Shown one piece after another: positions 23,111 through 35,260 of a DNA stretch of 64,000 bases (position 1 is the first letter of the stretch; the number at the start of each line of letters is the position of its first letter). The translations under genes were made by a program, and so were the position numbers. Source of the DNA: Pterois miles (lineage: Eukaryota > Chordata > Actinopteri > Perciformes > Scorpaenidae); the NCBI GenBank assembly GCA_947000775.1, contig CAMQGK010000559.1, positions 62,001-126,000 on the forward strand, written 5' to 3'. Under the pieces are notes generated by a model, which was not told where the DNA came from, made no database searches, and was given only the letters and a program-made list of their open reading frames with translations.

Positions 23111-23265
23111 TTCAAATGGTAAATGGACTTGCATTTGTACAGCGCTTTTCTAGTTGTGTGTCCACTCAAAGTGTTTTACACTACATGTTAGCATTCACCC
23201 ATTCACACACACATTCATACACTGATGGTAGAGGCTGCCATGCAAGGTGCCAACATGCCCATCAG
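23111..23265. repeat. Dispersed fish repeat (SINE-like)
   Basis: The blocks GGTAAATGGACTTGCATTTG, ACAGCGCTTTTCTAG, ATTCACCCATTCACACACAC and GCTGCCATGCAAGGTGCCAA match a short interspersed repeat I know to be very common in perciform intergenic DNA. Its class is uncertain. Confidence 0.65.
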
Positions 23266-23319
23266 GATCTATTCTAAATACTCACACACAGCATACATGG
23301 ATGGGTCCAACAAACAAGG

Positions 23320-23600
23320 ATTTCATACAGTACACCGCTTTGTGTCCCGTGTTCACAACGTTCAGTTTCATTTTCACTTTACAAACGTAGTAGTTTTAAG
23401 CCCAAGTTTTTTCTTAAAATTAACTAAGTGGTTTTGATGTCAAAAGTAAAGTGACACCAAGCGGCAGTATGTGACAAGTTGGGATGAGGATATGTTGGCT
23501 GTCCCATACTAATCTATTCCCCTAAACCCCCTTCAGCCAACAGGACCCTGGCAGAACAGTGTTGCCCCTTTGGCTATGGAAAACGTGAAGAGATGAATAA
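23320..23600 (-). repeat. Dispersed repeat family C, fragment
   Basis: The reverse complement of GTTCACAACGTTCAGTTTCA and of TTTCACTTTACAAACGTAGT matches 34.86-34.93 kb. The two pieces therefore belong to one dispersed family of unknown class. Confidence 0.5.
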
Positions 23601-24505
23601 TATATAGCAGAAGATAAATGCAAACAAATCAGTAAATGAGGAAATAGATCAGAAATAATGAACAAATGATACATCAGTAAATAAATAAAAGTAAATAAAT
23701 GAGTTGATGAGAGAGGATGTTCAGAATCATTTTAAGCTGTGTGCTTGTTTATGTGTATGGTAATGAAGATGTCTGCATATTGCTGTGCAGCGGAAATGTG
23801 AATAAACCCATATGAGGACTGTTGGCTTCTGATAAAAAAAAAGTAGAATAGTCAGTAAATAGGCAGTAGAAAGAAAAATGAGTACTTTGCATCTGAGGAT
23901 TTAGGCCAAATTACTCTGAGTGAGCAACCCGTCTGCATTTCCTTCAATTGACAGTTGCTTTTGCGTTGGCGATTGAAGCACTTATGCCTCATTACGGAGA
24001 AGGAGAGAGAGAGATTATCAGCCACCACAAAAATCTGCTGGAATACGTTAAAGACACACCTGATTCGAAACCAATCATTGTCGATGCTGACTGGAAGCCA
24101 CACATTGTCGATACTGGCCGCGTACAGACTGCTGACTGACTGCTGACAGTGTTCCTGAAGCTGAGCTGTTACAAGACTGTGAAACAGCCAGTGGCATCTT
24201 CCTCCTCTATTAGCATATTCATGTGCAAGAGTTGATTCTGTCAGACACAACTGAACAGTTGCACACTCAGCTGCAATCTCAAGCTTTGTGTCACCTTATA
24301 TGATATTTTAAATGATTAAACAGGGAGACCTGTTCTATTCACTTACCACAGAAATGCTGAAATACACCTTTCGTTGTTGTCTATGACAAAGGCTTGTCTC
24401 ACTACACAGAAATGCTGAGAGCAGCAAATAAAACGTCATGTATAAGCCTGGCGAGCAATGTGCAACGTGAAACACCTTCTATACATTAGTTCACCGACGC
24501 CAGCC

Positions 24506-25175
24506 TGACCTATTTCCCTTGAAGCCCCCCTACTTGTAGCTGAGCCCCCTACAGCCCATATTTTATGACGTCATCACCTTGAAATCTTCAAACAAAATCC
24601 TCAATTTGAATAAAGTGATTCAGTTTATTAAATGAGTTAGTCCTTTTCTATCAAATCAACTTTCTTTAATAAATATTACTCATCAGTTTCCTCAACATAA
24701 ATAAAGTGGTGAAGTCTTGACGAGTGCAGATACGTAACATGATCTTGTGTTGTAACAACTTCATTAATTTACTATAATATTGTTAGAGCCAAAATACATT
24801 TTTAGTTACTGTGGTTGAATAAATGTAATTTGTTGTTGTTAGATCGCTCCAATAATACAGGTGCTGGCCTTCCCTTGTGTGCGGCAAGCAGGAGAGCTAA
24901 TAGGATTCCGTAAAAATTTTGTTTTTGAAAGGCTAAACTATTGACTTAAGGATTATGTTGTGTTAGATGCAATTTTATTGTAAATTTTAGAAATTATTAC
25001 ATCTATCTTTTTTCAATTAATTTTGACTTTTGGACTTCACAACTTGGACGTTATCGGAAATGTTTGGATCACACCAGTTGGAAACAATCCTACGCAGCCA
25101 CCACTGGAATCTAATATACTATACTACAAATACTACTACAATATATATATATATATATATATACTGTATATACTG

Positions 25176-25229
<54 letters not shown>

Positions 25230-25545
25230 TGTATATACTGTATATATATATATATATATATATTTACACACACATATATATATATACATATATATATATG
25301 TACACAGTATATATATACATATACACACATGTATATATGCATATATATGTATTTTTAAATAGTTTTATACAGTTTTATTATAGTGTTATATTTTATTTAC
25401 TATTATTCTAGTTATTCAGTAAGTGTGTTATTGTGAGTTTTAGTATACACATGTAAATCTGATTTTGTCAGCCTCAGAGCAGATAAATCCTGGCGTACTC
25501 CCCTTGATCTCTGGCACTCCTTGGACCCAAGGTTGGGAACCCCTG
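24506..25545. mobile_element. hAT (Charlie-like) non-autonomous element with AT microsatellite
   Basis: The left part parallels 17.4 kb (CCCTTGAAGCCCCCCTAC, GAATAAAGTGATTCAG, TTTTTGAAAGGCTAAAC). The right end GGTTGGGAACCCCTG is the inverted counterpart of the CAGTGGTTCCCAA terminus at 17399. The first dozen bases of the left terminus are degraded. A long (TA)n tract has expanded within it. Confidence 0.7.
25140..25350. repeat. (TA)n and mixed (ACATAT)n microsatellite
   Basis: Long alternating TA tract with TACTGTATA interruptions inside the hAT-like element. Open frames across it are spurious Tyr-Ile repeats. Confidence 0.95.
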
Positions 25546-27425
25546 ACCTATGCAATACCAACTGCCAGAGTTTTACACTAAGACTAAGACTCTGCTGGCT
25601 TAAACTGACCCCCTAAATCACAGACTAGCTCACCACACATACATTATAGCCCAGGTCAGTGTGATGGACTGCCTTGGAAGAATTTTCTTTTAAAATCTTG
25701 GCACTCTATGCTAATAGCCAAGACACACGTAACATAACAAGCGGTATTTCAAGCATCTTACAAACAACGGTGCACAATTTTGTCCACAAAAACAATAAAC
25801 AAAACCTCATTAGAAGAAACACATTAATTAGCCTCAAAGACTCAAAAACTGCAGTACATTTTGGGTTCAGTCTACAACTGGGAACAGTCAGAACTTTGTT
25901 TGTGGATCTGAGGTTATGTCTTTGTTCAGAGAGACATTTAAGTTAAGCAGTACACGCAGTAGACAGTTTTTTTGGGCGCCGACCCAGTTTCGTTCATCCA
26001 CTTTTGGTTCTGTATTTTTAATATCACCCCCTTGCTATATAGTTTAGAGAATACTATAGATCCAAGACGAAACTGTGACTTTTTCCGAGTCCTTCCCTTC
26101 TGTCAATTACAGATCTGTCTGCTACTTCAGCACCATGGACAGCGCAGTGGCTTTATCAATACACAGCACAGTTAGGCTGCTGATATTTCAGGACCACGGA
26201 CGAGGCCATAGAGTCTAACACAAAACCTCTGCACAAACCTCAGTCGGATAAAGGTACAACGAGTCAGGCAGCCGAAACTAACCCTCCTCCACCCGAGCAC
26301 ACACTCTGCTACTAGGGGATGGATTGGGGGATGCCAGGTTAACAAAGGAGATGCATTTTGGTCATCTTGCTCACAAGGGGGATGGCATCCTCCTTCAAAC
26401 CACCTACTGAGTACACACCTTTTTTCTATGCTGTAACATTATTAAAAGTCACTTCTAAAATTGGTTGGAAACCAGTGTAAGTTTAGATTACAGGGCGATA
26501 AAATAGTCAACGTAAGATGAAACAAAAGTAGGAATCTTTTTTTTCATGGAAAACAACTTTCATAGTAACTTTCATAGATTTGTGGCTGCTTTCAGAAAGA
26601 AAAGGTCACTGGTGTCCTTCTGAGCCCATCGGCAGCACACGAGTGCAGTTTGCAGATTTACTGAAAGATCACTGATCGACACTGACTTGTGTCATCTTCA
26701 ATCTCTCCGGGCGTCTGCAGCAGCCTGTGATAAATGTACTGCAGAGGTGTGTGCTATTTACTAATGTAATGTTTCCTAATTTATAACATGTTAGTGTGAA
26801 AAAATAATATTTCATCCATCTATTTCCATTCACAGACTATATAGTAGTTTACAGTCAGGAAGGAAAGTTCCAACAATGGGAATATGAATTGCAGGTGCGG
26901 TGAAAATAAATATTCATGACACAGGCTGTTATTCAGTTATCTCACTTCTTTACTTTCCCTCGACTCTGTCCAACTGACTTGCATTACAGCGTTCCAGGGG
27001 ACTGCGTGAACACTGACATAGATTAATTTACATTTCAAAAACTTTAATTTTCTCAAGAGGAATGGGGCTAGACCATGTCTGTGTACAAGATGGTGAAGAG
27101 TATATCTTAATACTGCAAGAATACGGTATGTAGGGCTGACTGAAGTGTTAAGATATGAGCAGAATAATTGCATCATGTCCAGTTATGCAAATGGCATTAT
27201 GGTCAGCCATCCTCTACAATAATCCAGTATATTACAGGAAATAGCTTTGTGGAAAATGTTAATGTTTGTTTTTTTAAGGTAGTATTTATTGCACGGCTGT
27301 TCAGATACACTGCATTACAGTGAACAGGGGTTTCTGTTTTTCCTGTTCAGTCTCTATCTCAGCATCAGGACAGGTGATTCTCATGCATATTCTCCTGAGG
27401 ATGAATCCTAATGGTTTTACCAATA
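25546..27425. other. Unassigned intergenic sequence
   Basis: No gene, RNA or clear repeat recognised. Confidence 0.35.
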
Positions 27426-27935
27426 GGCAACCTCTGGGTCTGAAAAGTGAAGCCAATGCTGAAGTGCCTTCATTCCTCTGGTTGCAAAAAGAAGTCTGAT
27501 TGTATGGAAGTCTATGACAAAATGACCCTTCTTCTCACTTGATTTATTACCTCAGCAAACATTGTAAATGAGTTTATGGTCTCAATCGCTAGTTTCAAGC
27601 CTTCTTCAATACAGCATGATGTTCATTTAGTAGATCATGGTCCCATTTAGAGTCAAATAGACCATAGAGCAGGGGATGCTTTAGGGCGTGGCTACCTTGT
27701 GATTGACAGGTTGCTATCAAGGCATTGTCAGGTCTGGGAGTTGTCCGTGTTTTCATCTTACAACTTAAAACCTTTCACAGTGTGTTTTCAGTTCACTAAA
27801 GTTTATTTTAACCTTTTTGGTCATCTAAAAATGTCCACTTTCTTGTGTCACTTCTGGTTGCTAAAAACCAAGATGGCGACAGCTGCTGAACTCACAGCTT
27901 AAAACAGCAGTCCATAAATCAACTGGTGACACACA
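27426..27935 (+). repeat. Dispersed repeat family, copy 3 (near full length)
   Basis: Starts GCAACCTCTGGGTCTGAAAA, then GTGAAGCCAATGCTGAAGTG, a TGGTCCCATTTAGAGTCAAA block, GTGATTGACAGGTTGC, GTCTGGGAGTTGTCCGTGTT and an AACCAAGATGGCGACAG-type end. No coding capacity. Confidence 0.85.
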
Positions 27936-28389
27936 GTCTGGGGGTTTTGCTGACCCCCCAGACCTCCTCCTCTAACATTAATTTCAAGGCAAAATTTGTT
28001 TTTATAAAAAAAGCATTTAAATCATCATATTGACATTAATAGAGCACATTCATGCTCTGCAGAGGATGAGCCACTTTTAATTTTGGAGGATCCATGAGCT
28101 TTTTTATGCCCCATCCTCAGGTTAACTTCATGACAGTCTGTTTGTAATGTGCTGAAAACATTCGGTCCCCTGTGAGGATTATGTTTTTAATGTTAAAACT
28201 GATTTTCTTCCGGCAGCTGGTAACTTTGGGGACCAGTCTTCTTTAGCAGTCAATGCTCCTGAGGATGTGAGGCTAAATATATCCTTTATATCACTTCTTA
28301 ACTAAAAGCATTTCATTATGTTTACTCAAAGTTTTACCCCCCCCAGTTCTACGATGTGTGTTATATTTGTTTATTTCACAGTTTTCATC

Positions 28390-28512
28390 TTATTTGAGTC
28401 TATTACATTTTCTGGACTTTTATTTGCTTAATTTTATTAATTGTGGTGCAGAATTGTTTTAAAGCACTTTCTAACTGTTTTTAAAAGGTGTGACATTAAT
28501 AAAGTTTATCAT
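28390..28512 (+). repeat. Possible LINE/SINE 3' tail
   Basis: TTTTAAAGCACTTTCTAACT followed by GTGACATTAATAAAGTTTATC resembles the ...AAAGTGCTATAAATAAAGTTTATT tails of fish LINEs and SINEs. No coding remnant precedes it. Confidence 0.4.
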
Positions 28513-28942
28513 CATATTTACAGCTGATTCCCCTCTTCAGTTCATCCTTTTTTTTAATAGTGGTCTATAGGAGCCACCGGTGGGGCTTTACACTTCTTTT
28601 CTTGTTCACTTGTATCTGTTGAGGTAAATAAACTTTGATTCTAGTGTTATGACGCATTTTTTTTTTTTTGTATTTGGTTTTATTGGGTATATAAATATTC
28701 AGGTATTTTGTAGCCATATTTTTGCCCAACAGAAAAATAAAGATGATCTCCATTTTATAGATGCCCATCCATCTCATGGGAAGTATATGAACCATCACAC
28801 ACTGTGTTATATATTGCCTTCATATATTTTGTTATAATCAATAACAAAGTCGCTGTGACACATGGAGCAGTGCCCTGTAAGGAGGACCTCTCTCAGCTGA
28901 ATTCATGTTGTAGATTTACGGAGAAATGAGGCCACAGATTAA

Positions 28943-28975
28943 AACACACACACACGCACACACACATGCATGCAT

Positions 28976-29012
<37 letters not shown>
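28943..29012. repeat. (CA)n microsatellite with GCATGCATGCA interruption
   Basis: CA run with an interior ATGCATGCATGCA palindromic stretch. Confidence 0.95.
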
Positions 29013-29721
29013 GCGCGTCATGATGCTAGGATCAAGATAATCCCAGTGTTGTTGAGATATCTGCTGGCATTCTTTGATGTCTACACAAACTGTCTGAGAC
29101 TTAAAATCCTCCACTGAGTTTCTAAACAAAATGGTGATTGAGGAATGCATCACAGTCTGTTATTATTGTTTAAACTGAACTGAAGTTTAAGACAAGTGAC
29201 CAAATACTTTAATGTATAGTTCTCTTAACCCAGTAATGTATATTTATCAGATATTTAAATCTGTCAATCAAAAAGTTGTGCTTGTGTTTAGTTTTAGAGG
29301 TGCTCTTCATTACTTCGTTGTGAATGCACATGAATAATACATGCCAAGGCCAAGGGCTTCTATCAATTTTCTTTAAAGCATCTAGTGAAGTGTCCGGGAC
29401 CTTAACCAAGGGCAGGACATCAAGTTCATGCTTCTGTGCATACTGATTATTTACAGTAAAAACTCTCTCACAAACAAACCCAGTGACATGAAATAGTGAA
29501 CACAGGTGTAAGCCTTTGTTTGACTAACAGGGCTATTTATGATGGGTAAATAACAGGCTGCTGTCAGCATCATAGACATGATTGTAAAGTATGAGTAGAT
29601 GAGCCCACTGGCTTGTACGTGTTTTACTCTCCTGTGTGTTTTACTGTAATTGTAAGGGCTGGCTCAATGAAATTGGAAAAAAGATCATATTTCTCATGTA
29701 TCGCTAGTTGTATCTAGACCA

Positions 29722-30245
29722 GAGGGCAACTCAGGGGTCTGAAAAGTGAAGCCAATGCTAAAGTGCCTTAAACCTGCATTCTTTCTAACAGCCAGCAGGG
29801 GGCGACTCATCTGTTTGTATAAAAGTCTATGGGAAAATGAGCCTACTTCTCACTTGATTTATTACCTCAGTAAACATTGTAAACATGGGTTTATGGTCTC
29901 AATTGCTATTTTCAAGTTTTCTTCAATACAGCATGGTATTCATTTAGCAAATTATGGTCCCCTTTAGAGTAAAATAGATTCATAAAGCAGGGTATGCTTT
30001 GGGGCATGGACTCCTTGTGATTGACAGGTCACCACCACAGCGTTGTCCGGTCTGGGAGTTGTCTGTGTTTTTGTCTTAAACCATTTTGGTCGCCTAAAAA
30101 TGTCTGATTCAGTATTCAGTTGTATTTAGCTCCACCTGTTGTGTCACTTCTGGTTGCAAATAACCAAGATGGTGACGGGCAAAATGCCAAACTCAAGGCT
30201 TCAAAATGGCAGTTCACAAACCAATAAGTGACGTTACGGTGACTA
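29722..30245 (+). repeat. Dispersed repeat family, copy 4 (near full length)
   Basis: GGGTCTGAAAAGTGAAGCCA through GCAGGGGGCGACTC, GTTTATGGTCTCAATTGC, GTCCGGTCTGGGAGTTGTC to AACCAAGATGGTGACGGGCA. It is in the same orientation as the copy at 27.4 kb. Confidence 0.85.
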
Positions 30246-30439
30246 TATCCAATTCTTATATTATATTACAGCTCATAACCTAGACATGCAGATTTGGAGG
30301 ATGATAATGTAAGGAAAACAAATTTTATTACCCATGCAGAAATATTCAATCGTAAGCATTGGCTGTACTTTGTGTTTACTGCTAAGTAACAAATGTTAGC
30401 ATGCTAGCGGGCTAAACTATGACTACGGTAAATATGGTA

Positions 30440-31335
30440 AACACTGACTGTATATAAGAAGTGAACATCGTCACCGTGATATTAGAGGTCACCCAATTAA
30501 TTGGGCTGATTATTTGACATTTTTTCATAATCAGCATTGGCCGATGTCTGATTATATTACGCCAATTAGCAAACTGCGGGCAGCCCAGTGTTGTTGCTGT
30601 AGAACACGTGTGAATCCGACCCCCTTGTGTCAATCAAACCGCCATTTTACCAGCAGACCTTTGCAAGAGTGCATGTGGATTGGAGAGACAGACCATAAGT
30701 GTTGTTTAGTCTAGTATCATTTGTTATTATTAATCCGGCCACAGATATCGGCAAAAAAATCAGCATCATATATCGTCCATCGGCTGTCTTGAGTCTGTAA
30801 AATAAATAAATTAATTAATTAAGAAAAAAAAAAAAATCGGCATCAGCCGTAAAATACCCATATCGGTTGACCTCTACGTGACCTCTCCCATTGGTTTATT
30901 GACTGCTGTTTCGAAGCCTCGAGTTCGGCATTTTAGTCGTCACCATTTTGGTTTTTAGCAACCAGAAGTGACACGAGTGAGTATTAAGTATAGTCAAAAG
31001 CTGAAAGAGAAATTTTTAGCCGATCGATCAAAGTTTATAATTAACTTTTATTGAAAACACATTGCGAAAGGGTTAAGGTTGGTGTTTATTGTCTATTTGA
31101 CTCTAAATGGACCATAATTTACTAAATCATGCTGTATTGAAGAAGACTTGAAACTAGCGAGGCAATAAAAACTGAAGTGATAAATCAAGTGAAAAGTAGG
31201 CTCATTTTCTCACTTCTATACAATCAGACTTCATTTTGCAACCAGAGGAGTCGCCCCCTGCTGGCTGTTAGAGAGAATGCAGGTTAAAACACTTCAGCAT
31301 TAGCTTCACTTTTCAGACCTGAAGGTTGCCCACTG
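30440..31335 (-). repeat. Dispersed repeat family, copy 5, interrupted by a MITE
   Basis: The family's end (TATATAAGAAGTGAACATCG, TCACCGTGA) stops at 30482 and resumes at 30877 with CGTGACCTCTCCCATTGG. It then continues to CAGACCTGAAGGTTGCCC. The interruption is the MITE listed separately. A few internal deletions are present near 31.08 kb. Confidence 0.85.
30483..30876. mobile_element. MITE inserted in the dispersed repeat (hAT-like)
   Basis: The termini TAGAGGTCACCC and GGTTGACCTCTA are inverted repeats. The flanking 8-mers CGTGATAT (30475-30482) and CGTGACCT (30877-30884) agree at 6 of 8, and undisturbed family members would read CGTGAC. The interior repeatedly contains ATATCGG and CCGATG motifs typical of this fish MITE group. 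Confidence 0.8.
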
Positions 31336-32795
31336 GGTTAACATTACCTGCTAGCATTAATATGTTAGCATAGTCACTAGCTGTGCTCCCATTCAATTGT
31401 GCTGCGGATTTTAGAGAAACTTTCAAATGTTGTATAAAGGAAATGCGAATTAGGCGTATTTCCATCAACCAGCTTGGAGCAAATAAACTCAGTTACAGTG
31501 TAGTTTGGTCAGTACTTGGTGATATAGGCTACGCATGGTTGTAATCTGCCAGTAAAGAGTAGAAGTGGAGGTTATAAACTGAAAACAAAACAAGCTGGCT
31601 TGGCCATCAAACCATCTACAAAAGAAAAATGGAGACGGGTCTTCAGGAAATTTGTTTCAATTGGCAAGTTTTAATTGTTCTTTAATGTCAGCTAGTACTG
31701 ACCAAGCTTCATGTTGTACAGAGATGAAGACAAGCATTTGTACATTATAGGAACAGCCGATCAGTCATTGAGTTAAGTGTCCACAATGTCAGGATTTATT
31801 CTGCTTTCCATTTTCAATTTAGCCAATCGACTTTTTAATCAAATTTTGCTGTTTCCATAAAGCTTTTCTAATGCAACACGACTATTGTGAACATTAGTAT
31901 GCTGATGTTAGCATTTTGCCCATTGACAGCCTCAGTGCATAGCTGGTACTGTAGACTCTTAGTCATGTTTTAACCATCTGTAGCAGAGTCAAAAAAACAG
32001 CGATTGAACAGTTTCAGAAGACAGTAACAAACTGTATTGTCCCACCAATCAGGACATCCAATCAGAAAAAAGCTTGTATGTGTCACCTTGGAGGGAAATT
32101 AACAAACAATGTGTTTTGTCATTTAATTTGGAGGACTTGTTGGAAACATGCAGCATCCAGAGAGGTAGGGCAGAATAAATTGCTTATGGGCCAGATGTCA
32201 AGTCAATCTGCATAAAATAAGCTGTGTTCATCCTTCCACACCGAAGCCAAGCAGCATTTAACATTTAAACCCTGTTAAACCGTGGAAGGGAGGACAGCTA
32301 TGAATCCAAGTCTCTTAACACTGACCCATTCACATCAAATGTAAAAATGGATTTTTATTCAGTTGTTGCGTCGGTGTGGAAAAGGTAAACGATTCACCTT
32401 CCTCTTTCATGACTTTACAGATGTATTCCTTATGAAGCACAGTAGTGCAGATTTTGGTCAGTCATAAACTGACTTCATAGCTTCCCAGGAAACATCTCAT
32501 CTATCTAGACAAATCTAATCTGTCTAACAGAAGTTTGACTTGGATACCCAAAGGTCAAATTGACTTAATTAGGCGTCGCACCACAGAGCACTTGAGGGAA
32601 CACCTGATCTACAATCAAATCACCAGCACTCAACCGAACCACTCCTGGTTGTACCACAGACAAAGAGCCAGGAAAGAGCACACAGACGCTCTGAAGTAAG
32701 CAACTCTACGGGACAGTCCTGCTAAATTATAAATGACCTGGACAACTAGAAGTGCAAGTTCTCTTAATGGAAAACTTTAAGCAACACGGCAATGG

Positions 32796-32797
<2 letters not shown>
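31336..32797. other. Unassigned intergenic sequence
   Basis: No coding exon or clear repeat recognised. Confidence 0.35.

Positions 32798-32870
<73 letters not shown>
32798..32870. repeat. (GA)n microsatellite
   Basis: Uninterrupted AG run of about 36 units. Confidence 0.97.
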
Positions 32871-32874
<4 letters not shown>

Positions 32875-34557
32875 CTTTAAAAATGAAGCTCTGTTTGTCA
32901 GTGGAGAGCGGTGGGTTGAATTAATATTTTATCCTCCTCTCCCTCTGTCTCCACTCACTCTCTCTCTTTATCACTCCCTGTTTCTGACAAAACAAGTTCT
33001 GCTCGAACAGAGCGTCTTGTCTTTTTGCTGAGGCGTTTCTTGGCCTTGGCCATAGCCTCAATCTCAGCCCCTCGCTCCCACCGAGACCAATCACAGGTCA
33101 TGCTTGCCTTCGAGTCGTGGCAGCCCTGTGCTGAATTTAAGATGTAGCACGGCGGGGATTTCTCCTGCCATCCAGTCATATGGTCTCTTTTTAATCACCC
33201 TTTTGCATTCCCCATCCGCTCTATTTTTTAACCTTGATTCTTTACCTCTCTGCTGTCTCTCATATGTACGGTATAATTTATTTTCTCACGTCATCTGTCT
33301 AGCGGTGTGACATTTCTGCTCTGGATCTCCACAACTGACCCTTTGTTCTGCTTGCTCTCCATCTTTTTCATTTCTGCACTAATACTACGTACAGTTCTCC
33401 GCCTCCTACACCAGCCACCCACCGACACACACGTTCTTGTAATCCTGTGTTTTATTTTTCAGCAGCTGCTGCGATGCAGTGTGAGCATTACGTTCATGCT
33501 GGCACGAGGGCGTTGTCAATTAGAAGACGGCTGTAATGTAAAACTCTGGGGTGCTCACAACGGGAGGCTAAGCGCCAGCTCAATCAGAATACAATCAGCG
33601 ATGACACTTAGCTGAACCTCCACTCCGACGGCTAATCCCTGACATGCCATCCTAGAAATGCCAATTTAATGGTGATGGTGGATTTTACTTCCCCGCATCT
33701 TTGCAGGTTTCTCCATTTCAGATTGCCACATTATTTTGTGTGCTATTCAGCTATGTGTGACTATGAATGTTTTATATCCTCCTTGCCAATATCTGCCCAT
33801 CATGTCATGTCACTTGCTAATAGCTGTTAGAGAGCACATGACATGGTGGCAGGTGTAACGAGCAGCAGTGTTCCCCAGAGAGCGTTTCCTGTCCCCTGAG
33901 ACTCACCTGGCTCGTCTCACTAACCAGCAGGAACCTGGTGTTACAAAACCAACGCTCTCTCTCTAGATGGAAGAAGACATCTCAGAGCTGACGGTATCTC
34001 ATCACCTTATCCTCCAGCTCTTTTCACCTGCGCAGGTTATCTGCTGGTGGATGAAGTTACCAGCAGTTGCAGAAAAGGTTAGAAAAGTTTCTGTGCTTAA
34101 AAAGTGAAGTGAATTAAAATTGTGCTGCAGGACTCGGCCAAGCATGAAGTAGTTTAAGTGTGAAGTCAAATACTTTCTGTTTCTTATACAATAGTAGTTA
34201 CAAAATCCAACACATGCACAGCTACAAACATGAAACATCTATAAAATGCATACATACAGGGAGTGCTCTTTATCACATGAATAATGAATCACCACTCATG
34301 GTGCTCTCAAAATAGTCTGTCAACATGGCAGCCTGGCATGACAGTAGGAGGATACTGAATGTTGGATCGCATTTCTCATTACTGCAATCAATACCTGGCA
34401 GGTCAATGTCTCTTCAGCTTAAGGATCTGACGAACAAAAATCAAAAGGATATTCAAGGTTATAGAGAGACTGGAGACACCTTCGGACTCTGACTTTATAT
34501 TCTCTATATTCTAATGAGCCTGCATGTGACCAACCTGATATCATGTTAAAGCATATA
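32871..34557. other. Unassigned intergenic sequence
   Basis: The best frame is a Lys/Glu/Arg-rich stretch on the minus strand at 32955-33179. It matches no family I know and has no supporting splice sites or neighbours. Confidence 0.3.
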
Positions 34558-35260
34558 ATAAACCTGCCTGTCCACCAGAGGATAGTGTGTCAGTGTCACG
34601 TTTTGCCTCGCTGAGGTGTGAATATGACACACTTTTTGAAGGTGCAACACCAGTAGGGGGCAACAAAACCACTCGCTCAGGTTTAGGAAAAACATCATGG
34701 TTGGGCTTGAATTAAGTATGCAAACTAAGTAATATATGTGCAGAAACAATGAAAAATCAGTATGGAAAACACCACAAAACACGTCACATCACCAACGTAA
34801 CTTAAAAAACGAAATACTGGTCTCTAATACCGGACTGCTGGTTGAAAGTCCTGTGTTTGTTGAACTTAAAACTCCTACGTTTGTAAAGTGAAAATGTGAC
34901 TTGACATTGTGAACATGAGACACAAACAAACAGCTGATTGTAACAGGAAAGTGAAACTTCAAACAGCGGCCTCCTGGATGAGAGCGCTGTGTTGGTGGCC
35001 ACATCCACCTCCTCTCCCCCGTGTGTCTCTTTTGGTCTTTAAACTATGTCACCAGATTACTAGTGTACTTTCTCTGAGTGTTTCTATAGCCACGGATGGG
35101 TTTACACTGTAGTTAATGGAAAGCCCGGTGCGTCTCATACCGGCGCTAAAGGGTGGTATTGAATGTTGACGGCTGTGACAAAGCGTTGGTATTTGATGCT
35201 GTGGGAATGAGAACGGTCTAGTCTTTCCCCCTTATTATTCTACGTCACTACCTGAGTGTA
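34558..35260 (+). repeat. Dispersed repeat family C, longer copy
   Basis: Contains the blocks shared with 23.3-23.4 kb in reverse (CTACGTTTGTAAAGTGAAAA and a CATTGTGAACATGAGACACA block). The phrase CTGCTGGTTGAAAGTCCTGT is one I know from fish repeats. The borders are approximate. Confidence 0.45.

Noticed and set aside
32955..33179. Minus-strand frame rich in Lys, Arg and Glu (ends RAELVLSETGSDKERE)
   Set aside because: Its end is partly encoded by simple CTCTCT-type sequence. It has no known domain, no flanking splice signals that form a gene, and no neighbouring exon.
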